NCBI RefSeq assembly: GCF_000698145.1 | Contig: NZ_BAXB01000024.1 | Coordinates: forward strand, 1-57,327 | Direction: 5' to 3' | DNA length: 57,327 nucleotides | Source of the DNA: Geomicrobium sp. JCM 19039 | Lineage (GTDB): Bacteria; Bacillota; Bacilli; Bacillales; Marinococcaceae | In this document: positions 8,425 through 20,986 of the stretch, piece by piece | Position numbering within the stretch: position 1 is the stretch's first letter | How the letters are laid out: each line of letters opens with the position of its first letter | The notes under the pieces: model-generated | What the model was told of the DNA's origin: nothing | The model's input: only the letters and a program-made list of their open reading frames with translations | Database searches by the model: none | Position numbers and translations under genes: made by a program

Positions 8425-8613
8425 AGTTGTGTCGAAGAAGATTCAAAACGATTCTGGCAGTCTTTAGGTTGCGGATAGGCATAGCAAGGTACCTGCCAAT
8501 ACAATCTGAGCCGTGCTTGTTTTGGCACGATCAGTGGTTGCTTTTTGTCTCACTAGTAGCAATTATGTGGGTTAACGCCCAAATATCCCTCTTTGATATT
8601 GTTGGGGTTTCTC

Positions 8614-9435
8614 TTACTTTTTGTTGCGGTACAAATACATCGTTAAAGGTGCGAAGATTACGATGAAAATTGCCGATGTCAGGAGAACGAGGCCAATCTG
8701 TTCAAAGGACCCAGTTCCATGCATCCAACTCCGTACGGCATTTGCTAAAACGGAGATGGGGTTTACCTCTACAAAACCTTGGAGCCATCCTGGCAGCGTG
8801 TCTGGATCTACGAAAACGTTACTTACAAATGTTAGTGGAAACAGAATCATCATACTGACCATCATTAACGATTTATCTGAGCGCATGATTAGACCGAGCG
8901 TTGTCCATAGCCATGATAAGCTGAATGAGAAGAATAAGATGAGGACGAGAGCAACCATTACACCCGATACGCCCCCTTCCGGTCGAAATCCTAAGATGAG
9001 ACCGAGACCGATCATAATGAGAGAAGCTAAGGAGTATCTCACAACGTCAACGAGCAGCGCACCAATCAAAGCGGATGGCAGCCAGATTGGCAAGGTGCGG
9101 AAGCGGTCAAAAATCCCTTTTCGAATATCATTATTTAGATCTAAACCTGTATACATCGTAATCTGAGCAACAGTCATGACGAGAATACCCGGCAACAGAA
9201 ATTGCAAATACTCGGTTGTTGAACCGGCGATTGCCCCGCCAAACAAGTAGGTGAACATGAGCAAGAAGATAATCGGAAATAGCGTTACGTCGAACATTTG
9301 CTCTGGAACATGCTTAATTCGTAAAAGTGTACGTGATGCAAAGGTGAGCGTTGAAGATAAAGGACTCGGTCGACGGGGACGCTTACCAGAAGCAATCGCA
9401 TGATGCAGACGTTCTTCATTCATTTGTTTCGTCAT
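8614..9435 (-). CDS. ABC-2 type exporter permease (DrrB-like)
   Basis: A six-helix ABC-2 permease of about 273 residues, the membrane partner of the ATPase encoded just upstream. It begins with a basic cytoplasmic tail and contains the family stretch [17 protein letters not shown], then LPGILVMTV and [19 protein letters not shown] near the fifth helix, typical of daunorubicin-resistance DrrB and related exporters. ATG 9435 has GAGGAG 7-8 nt before it; the 9450 ATG lacks spacing. The start overlaps the ATPase gene by 20 bp, so translation is coupled. It probably exports a hydrophobic drug or metabolite. Confidence 0.87.
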   Translation of the reverse strand: MTKQMNEERLHHAIASGKRPRRPSPLSSTLTFASRTLLRIKHVPEQMFDVTLFPIIFLLMFTYLFGGAIAGSTTEYLQFLLPGILVMTVAQITMYTGLDLNNDIRKGIFDRFRTLPIWLPSALIGALLVDVVRYSLASLIMIGLGLILGFRPEGGVSGVMVALVLILFFSFSLSWLWTTLGLIMRSDKSLMMVSMMILFPLTFVSNVFVDPDTLPGWLQGFVEVNPISVLANAVRSWMHGTGSFEQIGLVLLTSAIFIVIFAPLTMYLYRNKK

Positions 9436-10386
9436 TGATCTTCTCCTCATCTGGTGTTTTGGAACCTGTAAGCGTAAGAAATACTTCGTCTAAACTCGGT
9501 TGACCTAAAGAAAAGCTACTCATTTGGATATGTTCATTCGCGAGTTCACTAAATGTTTCAGGAATCTTGGAAGGCTGGTTGACTTGTATAGAGAGGGAAT
9601 GAGCATCAGTAATTTGAACGACATTGTTTAATTTACTTTCGATGATTTGCTTTGCCCGAGATAAATCATTCTCATCAACGAATTGAACATGCAAAGTGTT
9701 TCGTCCGATTGATGCTTTCAGTTCTGCACTCGTGCCTTCTGCAATCAATTTTCCTTGATTAATGACTGCAATTCGATCCGCTAATTGATCGGCTTCTTCT
9801 AGGTATTGCGTCGTAAGTAATACGGTCGTTCCTGCGCGGACGAGTGAACGAACAATGCCCCACACTTCGATCCGGCTTTCTGGGTCAAGTCCGGTCGTTG
9901 GTTCATCAAGGAATAATAGGTCGGGGGTCACAACGATACTAGCGGCGATGTCCATTCTCCTCCGCATCCCCCCTGAGTAGTTCTTTACTTGTTTTTTGGC
10001 GGCATCGTCAAGCCGGAATGCGACGAGAAGTTCGTCAGCTCGCTTTTTCGCTTCCTTCTTTGAGTAGCCCATCAGTCGCGAGATCATGACAAGGTTCTCC
10101 TTGCCTGTCAAGTCTTCGTCTAAAGAAGCATATTGTCCGGTTAGGCTAATTCTCGAACGAACCGCACTCGTTTCGCTTGAAATGTCGTGACCAAAAACTT
10201 TTGCACTTCCTCCGTCTGGTTTTAATAGCGTAGCGAGCATGCGAATGGTCGTCGTCTTCCCTGCACATTTGGACCGAGGAACCCGTACACCATTCCTTTT
10301 GGAATCGTAAGATCGATGCCATCAACAGCCCTTTGCTCACCAAATGTCTTCACGAGACCTTTTGCTTCAATTGCAATACTGCTCAT
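9416..10386 (-). CDS. ABC exporter ATP-binding protein (DrrA-like, frameshifted)
   Basis: About 323 residues. Order: Walker [19 protein letters not shown]-loop [19 protein letters not shown], signature [16 protein letters not shown], Walker [14 protein letters not shown]-loop TTQYLEEAD, and the C-terminal domain of DrrA-type ATPases ending [17 protein letters not shown]. Walker A itself holds the break: at about 10264 AATGTGCAGGG lacks one G of AATGGTGCAGGG, which splits the frame. Restoring it gives a perfect P-loop, so a sequencing error is likely. ATG 10386 follows AAAGGGTG. Pairs with the downstream permease; with the upstream WYL and NmrA genes it forms one operon. Confidence 0.88.
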
Positions 10387-10403
10387 CTTGTCACCCTTTC
10401 TGT

Positions 10404-11224
10404 TCATCTAAATTGATTCTTATTCTCTTTCACCCATTGACTGAACCTTTTTGGCGGGCGTTTTAAAATCTTTTCAACGGTTGGTAAGAGTGTGGTGCTA
10501 ATTTCAGGCGGCTGAGTGCCCATCTCGACGAAAAACTGGATACTTTCATCGTCATACCCTGCGTCTTTCCAGCGTTTCTGAGCTTCATCTAAAGACAGCT
10601 CTTTAAACGAAATGGATGTTCCTAGCACATGACTAATCATATCCACGCATTCTTTATGCGATCGCAATTCAGGTCCTGTGAGTGTGTAAAATTGTCCACA
10701 GTGATTCTCATTCACCAATGTCTCTGCGACCACTGCTCCGATATCACCTTCGTGAATGATTGCCGTCTTGATATGGCCTCCAAACGCTTCAATCACTCCA
10801 CCATTACGAATGGTGTCCTGCCAGTCATCGAGCAGTTTGCCATAAATCCGACCGGTTGAACAAACGTTGAAGTCATTGTGCTGTTTCGTAACGCTTGCTC
10901 CACTAATCCATCTCCGTAAACTGTGAGCAGCGACACTTGCTTAACGCCCGCTTCCTCTGCAAGCGTAATGATCTGTGCATCGGTTTCCAAATCGGCACCA
11001 GCTACATCGCTTGATAAGATCAAGTACATGGCATCGATGTTGTGAAGAGCTTGGCGCATCGTTTCCGGTTGCATCAGATCACCGTAAACGACCTCTGCAC
11101 GGTGGGGCAGTTGTGCGCTTCTCGGGTTTCTCGATACTGCACGAACAGACAACTTCTTATCTATCAGCTGCTGAACTACGTGTTTGCCTACTGTGCCAGT
11201 GGCCCCTGTAACTAGGATGTTCAT
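10404..11224 (-). CDS. NmrA/atypical SDR-type NAD(P)-binding protein (frameshifted)
   Basis: About 274 residues. The N-terminal Rossmann motif is [15 protein letters not shown], followed by [12 protein letters not shown] and a C-terminal NmrA-like half with [12 protein letters not shown] and YTLTGPE. Members bind NADP; some sense the redox state, others reduce quinones or small substrates. The frame breaks at about 10839, where AAACTGCTC lacks one base of ...FMANLLDDW. AAGGAG of the ribosome site lies inside the end of the WYL gene, 4-7 nt from the two adjacent ATGs, so the genes are coupled. The position between a WYL regulator and a drug exporter suggests a detoxification role; the substrate is unknown. 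Confidence 0.82.
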
Positions 11225-12108
11225 CATTTGTCTCCTTCATTGTAAATTTCGGTTATTTTTTTGATTTCTTCAAGCACTTCTTTTCGCAATGATAACGGGG
11301 AGATCACTTCTACATTTGATCCATAGCTAAGAACAATCGATAATGCATACGTCGGATGGTAATATGCTGTGTGGACGTAGAGGTGGTCTTTACATGATTC
11401 AGTTTGTTCAGGGAATTGCTCAAGCACTCGTTGTTTAACGTCTTGCGAAAAGCGTAAATGCAATGGTGTTGGAGAAATAGAATGAGGGGTGCTTTCTCTA
11501 GGTTTCGGCGTGAAGTTCGTCACAAGAACTACGAGTGATTTCATGCGTGAAAGTCGAAACAACCGATCAGCTTGGCGAGTTAAACAAAATGCTTCAGCGT
11601 ACCACGTTCCGTAATCAAAATGTAGGTTTCTCGGTTCAACTGTACGCGTCGTAACCTCACCAGTTCCACTCGTATACGTAAACGAGACTTGTTTCATTTG
11701 GTGAATGGCTTCTGTCCATTTTTGGATGTACGTGCGTTCTTCTTCAGATGAACTAAGTGAAAATATGACGGAATGATTATCTGATGTAAGTAGCAATGGC
11801 TGTACAGATGCCAGCTTTTCGGAAATCGCTTGAAAAGGTGATGCATCAAAACTTTGCAGGAGGTGGTAAACGGTTCTCATATCTTCTAATGAAAAATGCT
11901 GTTTGGATAAATAAAAGCCATCCATAATTTCGTAACCGCCGTCCGTCCCAGGAAAAGAAACGATCGGAATGCCAGACTGGTTGATGAGGTCGAGATCCCG
12001 ATAGATTGTTCTAACAGAAACTTCAAAACGGTCGGCAAGCGTTGTTGCCGTCACGCGCCCTTTCGTCATTAACATCGTCGTAATTCCGAGTAATCGTTCT
12101 AACTTCAA
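11224..12108 (-). CDS. YafY-type HTH-WYL transcriptional regulator
   Basis: 294 residues from TTG 12108, with GGGGAGG 8 nt upstream. Residues 1-60 are a DeoR-like winged helix (ATTLADRFEVSVRTIYRDLDLINQSGIPI, shown in pieces as ATTLADRFEV and VRTIYRDLD). Residues about 135-200 are a WYL domain (EPRNLHFDYGTWYAEAF and RLFRLSRM), which binds small ligands or nucleic acid. A C-terminal WCX-like region follows. First gene of an operon with the NmrA protein and ABC exporter. An imperfect operator-like repeat TGACA-N7-TGTCA sits 42 bp before the start (12151-12167), which could be its own binding site; that is speculative. Confidence 0.88.
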   Translation of the reverse strand: MKLERLLGITTMLMTKGRVTATTLADRFEVSVRTIYRDLDLINQSGIPIVSFPGTDGGYEIMDGFYLSKQHFSLEDMRTVYHLLQSFDASPFQAISEKLASVQPLLLTSDNHSVIFSLSSSEEERTYIQKWTEAIHQMKQVSFTYTSGTGEVTTRTVEPRNLHFDYGTWYAEAFCLTRQADRLFRLSRMKSLVVLVTNFTPKPRESTPHSISPTPLHLRFSQDVKQRVLEQFPEQTESCKDHLYVHTAYYHPTYALSIVLSYGSNVEVISPLSLRKEVLEEIKKITEIYNEGDK

Positions 12109-12171
12109 AATAGGTGCCTCCCCATACAGTACACTTTAGGTCATCATACATGACATCTTACGTGTCAGGGT

Positions 12172-12209
12172 TATAAAAAAATTGAGCAACTTCGTTACGA
12201 AGTTGCTCA
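12172..12209 (-). terminator. Terminator of the DUF421 gene (minus strand)
   Basis: Perfect 12-bp stem TGAGCAACTTCG (12183-12194) with CGAAGTTGCTCA (12198-12209), loop TTA. Read on the minus strand it is followed by a run of T (bases 12174-12180 are A on the plus strand). It also lies just upstream of the WYL gene and separates the two units. Confidence 0.87.
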
Positions 12210-12302
12210 GTTTGTTGGAACTGTCTACTTTCATATACAAGATCTGCACGCTCAGGCAAAGCCATTTTAGTAAGGTAGCGCCTTTGATACTCAACCATTC
12301 GA

Positions 12303-13000
12303 TTAGTTGCTCGTCCCCACATTATCCATCAAGTCAATGTACACACCTTCGTCTTGTTTCCATTCAAGGAAAAACACATCTTCTGCTGAGGCGATGTTTC
12401 TTTCGCGAAGCTGTTGGTACAGCCACTCTCTACTTAAGCCTGCTTGTTCAAGGTTATCATCATCTATTTGACCGTCACTAATGAGGGTGATTGGTAAGTA
12501 AACAGCTTTAGAAGGAACACTCAAATCTTTGTTCGTCGGCTGGTCGTATTGTGATTTCTTTAATACGGTTACGCTTCCATCGGTCTCAATGATGGCGTAA
12601 GCCACTTCTCGCATAGAAAACACGGATTGCTGCCGAAGAAGGTTTTGTAGTTCATTTAGGTCAACTTTATTCTTTTTCATCTGTTCTCGATCAATTCGTC
12701 CATTCCTGATGACGACGGACGGATTTCCTTCAAGCATTCCTCTCGTTTTCCTGAACTTCTGTGTCAAGAATTCAATAAGAAATACTAAAAGCCCCCAAAA
12801 AGCAACAGAGTAAAGAATTGTCCCTAAACGACTTCGTCATCATAAATTGCATTCCCAACCAGTTCACCGAGAATTAAAGCAGAGATAAAATCAAAGGGTG
12901 TTACTTGTGCTAGAGATGTTTTCCCAAGAAGTTTAGTCATAATAAGAAGAGCAAGAAAACCAACGCTTAGTTCTACGGATGTCGACAATAAATCACTCAC
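12303..13000 (-). CDS. DUF421 (YetF/YdfS-type) membrane protein, frameshifted
   Basis: Start GTG 13000 with AAGGAGGG 7-8 nt upstream. The N-terminal part, up to about 12826, reads LLIMTKLLGKTSLAQVTPFD and ISALILGELVGNAIYDDEV, which is the DUF421 membrane part (two to three helices). One T is missing near 12826; the frame then resumes with ILYSVAFWGLLVFLIEFLTQ and the cytoplasmic domain: EGNPSVVIRNGRI, FSMREVAYAIIETDGSVTVL, and a C-terminal second subdomain. About 233 residues in all. YetF and relatives are integral proteins of spore or vegetative membranes; the biochemical role is not established. Own transcription unit ending at 12172. Confidence 0.84.
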
Positions 13001-13114
13001 CGATATCCCTCCTTCTCGTGTTAAGTTGCACCGAAAAGAAACAAAATATCAGCGGAATGTTGAACAGGTGCAAATGGAAGCCCTTTCGCGCAAAGAAGAC
13101 CCTAAATTTTACAT

Positions 13115-13142
13115 TTGCGCGTGAATCATTGTGTGCTATAAT
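13115..13142 (+). promoter_or_regulatory. Predicted promoter of the BCCT transporter gene
   Basis: TTGCGC (13115-13120), 16-nt spacer, TATAAT (13137-13142), with TG at the extended -10 position. A leader of about 80 nt would precede the start codon. The 228-bp spacer between the divergent DUF421 and BCCT genes holds nothing else I can name. Confidence 0.6.
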
Positions 13143-13228
13143 TCGTTGCTTAAGTTTAAATGTAGTTCACAACTTCGTCACGATGGTTTATCGCCCCAAG
13201 AGATGGGCAGGAAGGAATAATTAAATAT

Positions 13229-14753
13229 ATGGATAAGCTTGTTGGGAAAATTGATTGGCCCGTATTTGTACTGAGTGGGGGTGCTCTTGTCCTATTCGTG
13301 TTGGCTTCTTTCATTAACGTAGAGGCTGTCGGGGACATTGTTAACTTGCTGTTTGGTTGGTCCGTTGACTATTTCGGGGCATTTTGGCAAGTATTACTTT
13401 TACTCATGCTCGGTGTTTCAATCGTCCTCGCATTTTCAAAATATGGGAATGTACGCTTAGGAGAACAAAGTGAAAAAGAGCTAAGCACATTTCGATGGGT
13501 ATCTGTCATATGTATTTCACTGCTAGGGGCAGGTGGGGTATTCTGGGCAGCGGCCGAACCGATGTATTACTTCATGGAAGTGCCCCCTGTACACGACGGA
13601 ATTGAACCAGGATCACCACAAGCCGTCATCCCGGCGATGGCGCAAGCCTATGTAAGTTGGGGGATGGCAGCTTGGCTGCACTCGGTACGACGGGGGCAAT
13701 CGTCCTCATGTATGCCGTTTATCATAAAGGAATGCCGATGAAGCCAAGGTCAATGTTGTATCCTTTTTTCGGTGAAAAATTGCCACGCACAAACTTGGAA
13801 CGGTGATCGACGCGTTTTGTATTATTGCTGTGGCTGCTGGAACGATTGGTCCAATTGGCATTTTAGGTTTACAAGTAAGTTACGGGCTAAACGCTTTATT
13901 TGGATTACCTGACATTTTTGGTATCCAGCTTGTCATTATTGGTTTTTTGTTACTCATCGTTACGATTTCCGCGATTACTGGTGTTCATAAAGGGATTCAA
14001 TGGTTAAGTAAATGGAACATTATTTTAGTGTTTATCCTTGCAGGGATTATCCTTATATTTGGACCCGGTGCTTTTATTATCGATACGTTTGTTTCTTCAT
14101 TCGGGTATCATCTGAATCATTTTATAACACTTCATACGTATCGAGGAGACAATGATTGGCTCGGTGCGTGGATGCTTTTCTTCTTTGCATGGTTCATTGG
14201 GTTTGCCCCGATGATGATTATGTTAATTGCACGTATTTCTAGAGGGAGAACGATTCGTGAGATTATTCTTGCGGTGGCGGTCATTTCTCCTCTTATCACG
14301 AACTTCTGGTTTACGGTTGTTGGTGGCTCTGGCATCTATTATGAACAACAGCAACCTGGCATTATCTCACAGCCATTGGGCGAAGGTGGTTTGCCTGCAG
14401 CAATTATCGCTGTTGCTGGACAAATGCCATTTAGTGTCGTCATGCCGTTTATCTTTTTAGTCTTGGCCATTTTATTTGTCATTACAACAGCCGACTCGAT
14501 GACGTATTCGATTTCAATGAGCATGACTGGTGAAGGTAATCCGCCAAAGCCGATGCGTGTTTTCTGGGCAGCGATTATGGCTACAGTTGCAGCCATTTTA
14601 ATCTTTATTGGAGAAGGAAGTATTGATGCGCTTCAATCGTTTATCGTTGTTACCGCAGTTCCCGTATCGATCTTGTTGCTTCCGACGATTTGGCAAGCAC
14701 CAAAGATCGCAAAACGACTTGCGCGAGACCAAGGTTTGATACGCAAGCCATAA
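13229..14753 (+). CDS. BCCT-family betaine/carnitine/choline transporter (two frameshifts)
   Basis: About 508 residues when two missing bases (near 13673 and 13796) are restored. The product is a 12-helix sodium- or proton-coupled carrier for trimethylammonium compounds such as glycine betaine, used for osmoprotection. Family marks: GAGGVFWAAAEPMYYF, the SWGMAAWALG helix, GPIGILGLQVSYGL, and in the C-terminal half a tryptophan-rich helix (DNDWLGAWMLFFFAWFIGFAP in pieces) that forms the aromatic cage. AGGAAGGA lies 12 nt before ATG 13229. Both breaks restore perfect family sequence, so sequencing errors are likely. Fits a halophilic host. Confidence 0.89.
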
Positions 14754-14817
14754 CTGGAAGATTTATGCATAGCTTGCCCCCTTTTCTTGCATAATAGATG
14801 AGTAAGGAGGGTATGCT

Positions 14818-15195
14818 GTGCCGAAAGAAGAAGGATATGTCGAAGATGCGATGCTTGACTATGAAGAAGGAACGCAATTCATTGCACAAAAGCTGCCGCG
14901 GCTAATGAGGAAATACCAAACGTTTACAGACACGTGTTTTTCAAAAGGAAAACTGGCTGTAAAAGACAAGCAATTAATGGCACTCGCCGTTAGTGTCGCC
15001 TTGCGGGATGAATATTGCATTTTATCTTATACGAAAGCATGCATTGATGAAAATTGTACCGACAGCGAAATATTAGAGGCCGTTAGTGTGGCAGCAGCAT
15101 TTTGCCCTGCGCCTGCAATGAGCCAAGCAGCGACGCTCATAAGAGATGCACTGGACACATTTGAATCTCAAGACAAAGAAGAAGCTTCCGAATAA
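14818..15195 (+). CDS. yurZ: AhpD/carboxymuconolactone decarboxylase-like protein (YurZ-like)
   Basis: 125 residues from GTG 14818 with AAGGAGGG upstream. An all-helical CMD/AhpD-fold protein: KDKQLMALAVSVALRDEYC, then SDSEILEAVSVAA-type helix. The usual active-site pair CxxC is CILS here, so the second cysteine is Ser, although other Cys residues occur 9 and 14 residues later. In B. subtilis yurZ stands between the met and suf genes, and the same order is seen here (metNPQ, yurZ, sufCDSUB). Function unknown; peroxidase-reductant activity as in AhpD would need a different thiol pair. Confidence 0.78.
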   Translation: MPKEEGYVEDAMLDYEEGTQFIAQKLPRLMRKYQTFTDTCFSKGKLAVKDKQLMALAVSVALRDEYCILSYTKACIDENCTDSEILEAVSVAAAFCPAPAMSQAATLIRDALDTFESQDKEEASE

Positions 15196-15221
15196 CCACG
15201 GCATGTATGCACGTGGTTATT
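15191..15221 (+). terminator. Hairpin after yurZ (probable terminator)
   Basis: AATAACCACG (15191-15200) pairs with CGTGGTTATT (15212-15221); the left arm contains the stop codon of yurZ. The T-run is poor. A further inverted repeat ACATTCA-N10-TGAATGT lies at 15291-15314. Confidence 0.6.
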
Positions 15222-15333
15222 CTTATGATCAAGGGAGAAGGATTGAATCTTCGTCCTCAACACGTCATAATGAGTGGAGAATTCTTGTTAACATTCAATC
15301 GCTACGCTGAATGTGCGTCCCCTTGATGGAAGA

Positions 15334-15401
15334 TTGAATTTGTTATAAAATAAGAATGATAATAGATTGAGAATACGCTACACATGATCTGTAGCTATAA
15401 T
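15334..15401 (+). promoter_or_regulatory. Promoter and leader region of the suf operon
   Basis: TTGAAT (15334-15339), 18-nt spacer, GATAAT (15358-15363) is the best promoter. The stretch 15355-15377 has GATAAT-like hexamers that loosely recall a Fur box. In the leader a palindrome GCTACA-N7-TGTAGC (15377-15395) sits right before TATAAT, but that TATAAT is too close to the start codon to be a -10 element. No sensor RNA is recognised. Confidence 0.45.
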
Positions 15402-15417
15402 AAATGGAGGTAGGAAA

Positions 15418-16203
15418 ATGACAGCATCAACGTTGACGATTAAAGATTTGCACGTTGAAATCGAAGGCAAAGAAATTGTAAAAGGCTTTAACCTAGAAAT
15501 TTCTGGTGGTGAAATCCACGCCATTATGGGACCGAACGGTACCGGTAAATCAACATTAGCCTCTGCGATTATGGGACACCCAAGCTATGAGATTACGAAA
15601 GGGTCAGTCATCCTCGATGGTGAAGATGTACTTGAGATGGAAGTGGACGAGCGTGCGCGTGCAGGAATGTTTCTTGCAATGCAGTACCCAAGTGAAGTAA
15701 CAGGCGTTACAACATCTGATTTCCTTCGTACAGCGATGAATGCTCATCGTGAAGAAGGCGACGAGATCTCCTTAATGAAGTTCATTAAGACAATGGATAA
15801 AAACATGGAAACATTAGATATGAATGAAGCGTTTTCTACTCGTTACTTGAACGAAGGTTTCTCAGGTGGAGAGAAGAAGCGTAATGAAATTCTCCAATTG
15901 CTTATGCTTCAACCAAAAATTGCGATCTTAGATGAGATTGACTCGGGTCTAGATATTGACGCACTTAAAGTGGTATCTAAAGGGATTAACGACCTTCGTG
16001 GAGAAAGCTTCGGTTGCCTGATCATCACGCACTATCAGCGTCTATTGAACTACATTACCCCAGATCACGTTCACGTAATGATGCAAGGACGTATCGTTAA
16101 GTCAGGGGATGCTTCCCTTGCACAACGTCTTGAAGCAGAAGGTTATGACTGGATTAAAGAAGAACTCGGCATCGAAGATGAGCGTGTCGGGCAAGAAGCA
16201 TAA
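15418..16203 (+). CDS. sufC: Fe-S cluster assembly ATPase SufC
   Basis: 261 residues. SufC is the ATPase of the SufBCD scaffold on which Fe-S clusters are built. Walker A GPNGTGKST (about residues 38-46), Q-loop AMQYPSEVTGV, signature FSGGEKKRNEILQLL, Walker B AILDEIDSGLDIDAL, and H-loop ITHYQRLL are all present in the SufC-specific form. ATG 15418 has GGAGGT 6 nt upstream. First gene of sufCDSUB; the operon is the only essential Fe-S system in B. subtilis. Confidence 0.97.
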   Translation: MTASTLTIKDLHVEIEGKEIVKGFNLEISGGEIHAIMGPNGTGKSTLASAIMGHPSYEITKGSVILDGEDVLEMEVDERARAGMFLAMQYPSEVTGVTTSDFLRTAMNAHREEGDEISLMKFIKTMDKNMETLDMNEAFSTRYLNEGFSGGEKKRNEILQLLMLQPKIAILDEIDSGLDIDALKVVSKGINDLRGESFGCLIITHYQRLLNYITPDHVHVMMQGRIVKSGDASLAQRLEAEGYDWIKEELGIEDERVGQEA

Positions 16204-16222
16204 GAGACGGAGGTGGAGCTAG

Positions 16223-19185
<2,963 letters not shown>

Positions 19186-19189
19186 AAGC

Positions 19190-19208
19190 CATCACTCCTA
19201 GAGTGATG
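19190..19208 (+). other. Hairpin between sufU and sufB
   Basis: Perfect 8-bp stem CATCACTC / GAGTGATG with a CTA loop, ending 8 nt before the sufB ribosome site AAGGAGG. It has no T-run and so is not a terminator. It may stabilise or process the transcript to balance SufB against SufU. Confidence 0.6.
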
Positions 19209-19230
19209 ACATTATAAGGAGGTCATTTAA

Positions 19231-20628
19231 ATGGCTAAGAAAATGCCTGAGATTGGTGAATACCAATATGGGTTCCATGACAAAGACGTGTCAATCTTTC
19301 GTTCTGAACGTGGTCTAACTGAAAACGTTGTCCGGGAAATCTCGCAAATTAAAGAGGAACCGGAGTGGATGCTTGATTTCCGTCTGAAATCATTGGAGCA
19401 ATTTTACAAGATGCCAATGCCACAATGGGGCGGCGACCTTTCTGAGCTCGATTTTGATGATATTACGTATTACGTAAAGCCATCTGAGCGTTCAGAGAAG
19501 TCTTGGGATGAAGTGCCAGAAGAAATCAAGAACACGTTTGATAAGCTTGGTATTCCTGAAGCTGAGCAAAAGTACCTTGCTGGTGTGTCAGCACAGTACG
19601 AATCAGAAGTGGTTTATCATAATATGCAAGAAGACCTTGAAGAACAAGGAATTATTTTCAAGGATACGGATACTGCTTTGAAAGAAAACGAAGATATTTT
19701 CCGTGAGCATTTCGCGACGGTTATTCCTCCAAGTGACAACAAGTTTTCAGCGTTGAACTCTGCGGTTTGGTCTGGTGGATCATTCATTTACATGCCAAAA
19801 GGCGTTAAAGCGGAGTCACCACTTCAAGCGTATTTCCGTATTAACTCTGAGAACATGGGACAATTTGAGCGTACGCTCATCATCGCTGATGAAGGTAGCT
19901 CCGTTCACTATGTCGAAGGTTGTACAGCTCCTGTTTATTCTACGAACTCACTTCACAGTGCAGTCGTTGAGATCATCGTGAAGAAAGACGCATACTGCCG
20001 TTACACGACGATTCAAAACTGGGCGCCAAACATCTACAACCTCGTTACAAAGCGTGCGACAGCTGGCGCTGGTGCAACAATGGAATGGGTTGACGGTAAC
20101 ATCGGTTCAAAACTGACGATGAAATATCCTTCCATTATCATGACAGGTGAAGGTGCACGTGGAAATGTCCTTTCCATTGCGATCGCAGGTAAAGGCCAAC
20201 ACCAAGATGCGGGTGCAAAAGCGTATCACCTAGCACCAAACTGTTCTTCTACGATTGTTTCGAAGTCGATTTCGAAGCAAGGTGGTAAAGTTTCTTACCG
20301 AGGAATCTCTCACTTCGGACGTAAATCTCAAGGATCAAAGTCGAAGATTGAGTGTGACACGTTGATCATGGATAACGAGTCAACGTCTGACACGATTCCT
20401 TACAACGAGATCTACAACGATGACATCATGCTTGAGCACGAAGCAACGGTCTCAAAAGTATCCGAAGAGCAACTTTTCTACTTGATGAGCCGTGGCTTGA
20501 ACGAAGAAGAAGCTACAGAAATGATCGTCATGGGCTTCATCGAGCCATTTACGAAAGAACTTCCAATGGAGTATGCGGTTGAAATGAACCGTCTTATCCG
20601 TTTCGAAATGGAAGGTTCAATCGGTTAA
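19231..20628 (+). CDS. sufB: Fe-S cluster scaffold protein SufB
   Basis: 465 residues, the usual length. SufB carries the nascent cluster in the SufBCD complex. It begins [18 protein letters not shown] as Bacillus SufB does; [64 protein letters not shown] and the C-terminal [15 protein letters not shown] are all typical. AAGGAGGT lies 8 nt before ATG 19231. Last gene of the operon, followed by a strong terminator. Confidence 0.97.
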   Translation: MAKKMPEIGEYQYGFHDKDVSIFRSERGLTENVVREISQIKEEPEWMLDFRLKSLEQFYKMPMPQWGGDLSELDFDDITYYVKPSERSEKSWDEVPEEIKNTFDKLGIPEAEQKYLAGVSAQYESEVVYHNMQEDLEEQGIIFKDTDTALKENEDIFREHFATVIPPSDNKFSALNSAVWSGGSFIYMPKGVKAESPLQAYFRINSENMGQFERTLIIADEGSSVHYVEGCTAPVYSTNSLHSAVVEIIVKKDAYCRYTTIQNWAPNIYNLVTKRATAGAGATMEWVDGNIGSKLTMKYPSIIMTGEGARGNVLSIAIAGKGQHQDAGAKAYHLAPNCSSTIVSKSISKQGGKVSYRGISHFGRKSQGSKSKIECDTLIMDNESTSDTIPYNEIYNDDIMLEHEATVSKVSEEQLFYLMSRGLNEEEATEMIVMGFIEPFTKELPMEYAVEMNRLIRFEMEGSIG

Positions 20629-20640
20629 TAACGATTAGAG

Positions 20641-20678
20641 AACCAACGAAGCGTTTTGTGCTTCGTTGGTTTTTTTTG
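20641..20678 (+). terminator. Terminator of the suf operon
   Basis: Perfect 12-bp stem AACCAACGAAGC / GCTTCGTTGGTT, 7-nt loop, then eight T. Confidence 0.95.
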
Positions 20679-20986
20679 GCTCTATACAATTTATAATGAG
20701 ACTGGTTTTCTTTTGAGCAAAAGCAAGTGATTTTCTGAAACTTTTCTATTGCAATTGTTGAACAAACAAGGAAAGGGTGAAGAGACGCGTTCGTAGACGT
20801 TCTACTCAGTCTGGCGATTATATATAACAATATATACTAAATAGCGGTTTATTTACTCGACTTATGGCTATGATTTAATCTCGAAGGATGCAAAGCGATA
20901 ATATAGAACTGATATAATGGTAATGCTCTGCGATACTTAAACGCATGGACAGTTCGTTTCTATTTCATTCATTAGGGGGAAATACT
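20679..20986 (+). other. Spacer before the TraB-family gene
   Basis: About 300 bases, AT-rich, with no supported gene. TGATATAAT at 20910-20918 is a good extended -10 element for the next gene, but I see no matching -35. AGGGGGAAA at 20974 is the ribosome site. Confidence 0.45.

Noticed and set aside
8424..8613. Possible small gene downstream of metQ
   Set aside because: Plus-strand frames have no ribosome site and no protein-like sequence.
15396..15401. TATAAT as the suf -10 element
   Set aside because: Transcription would start inside the sufC ribosome site, and no -35 lies at a proper distance.
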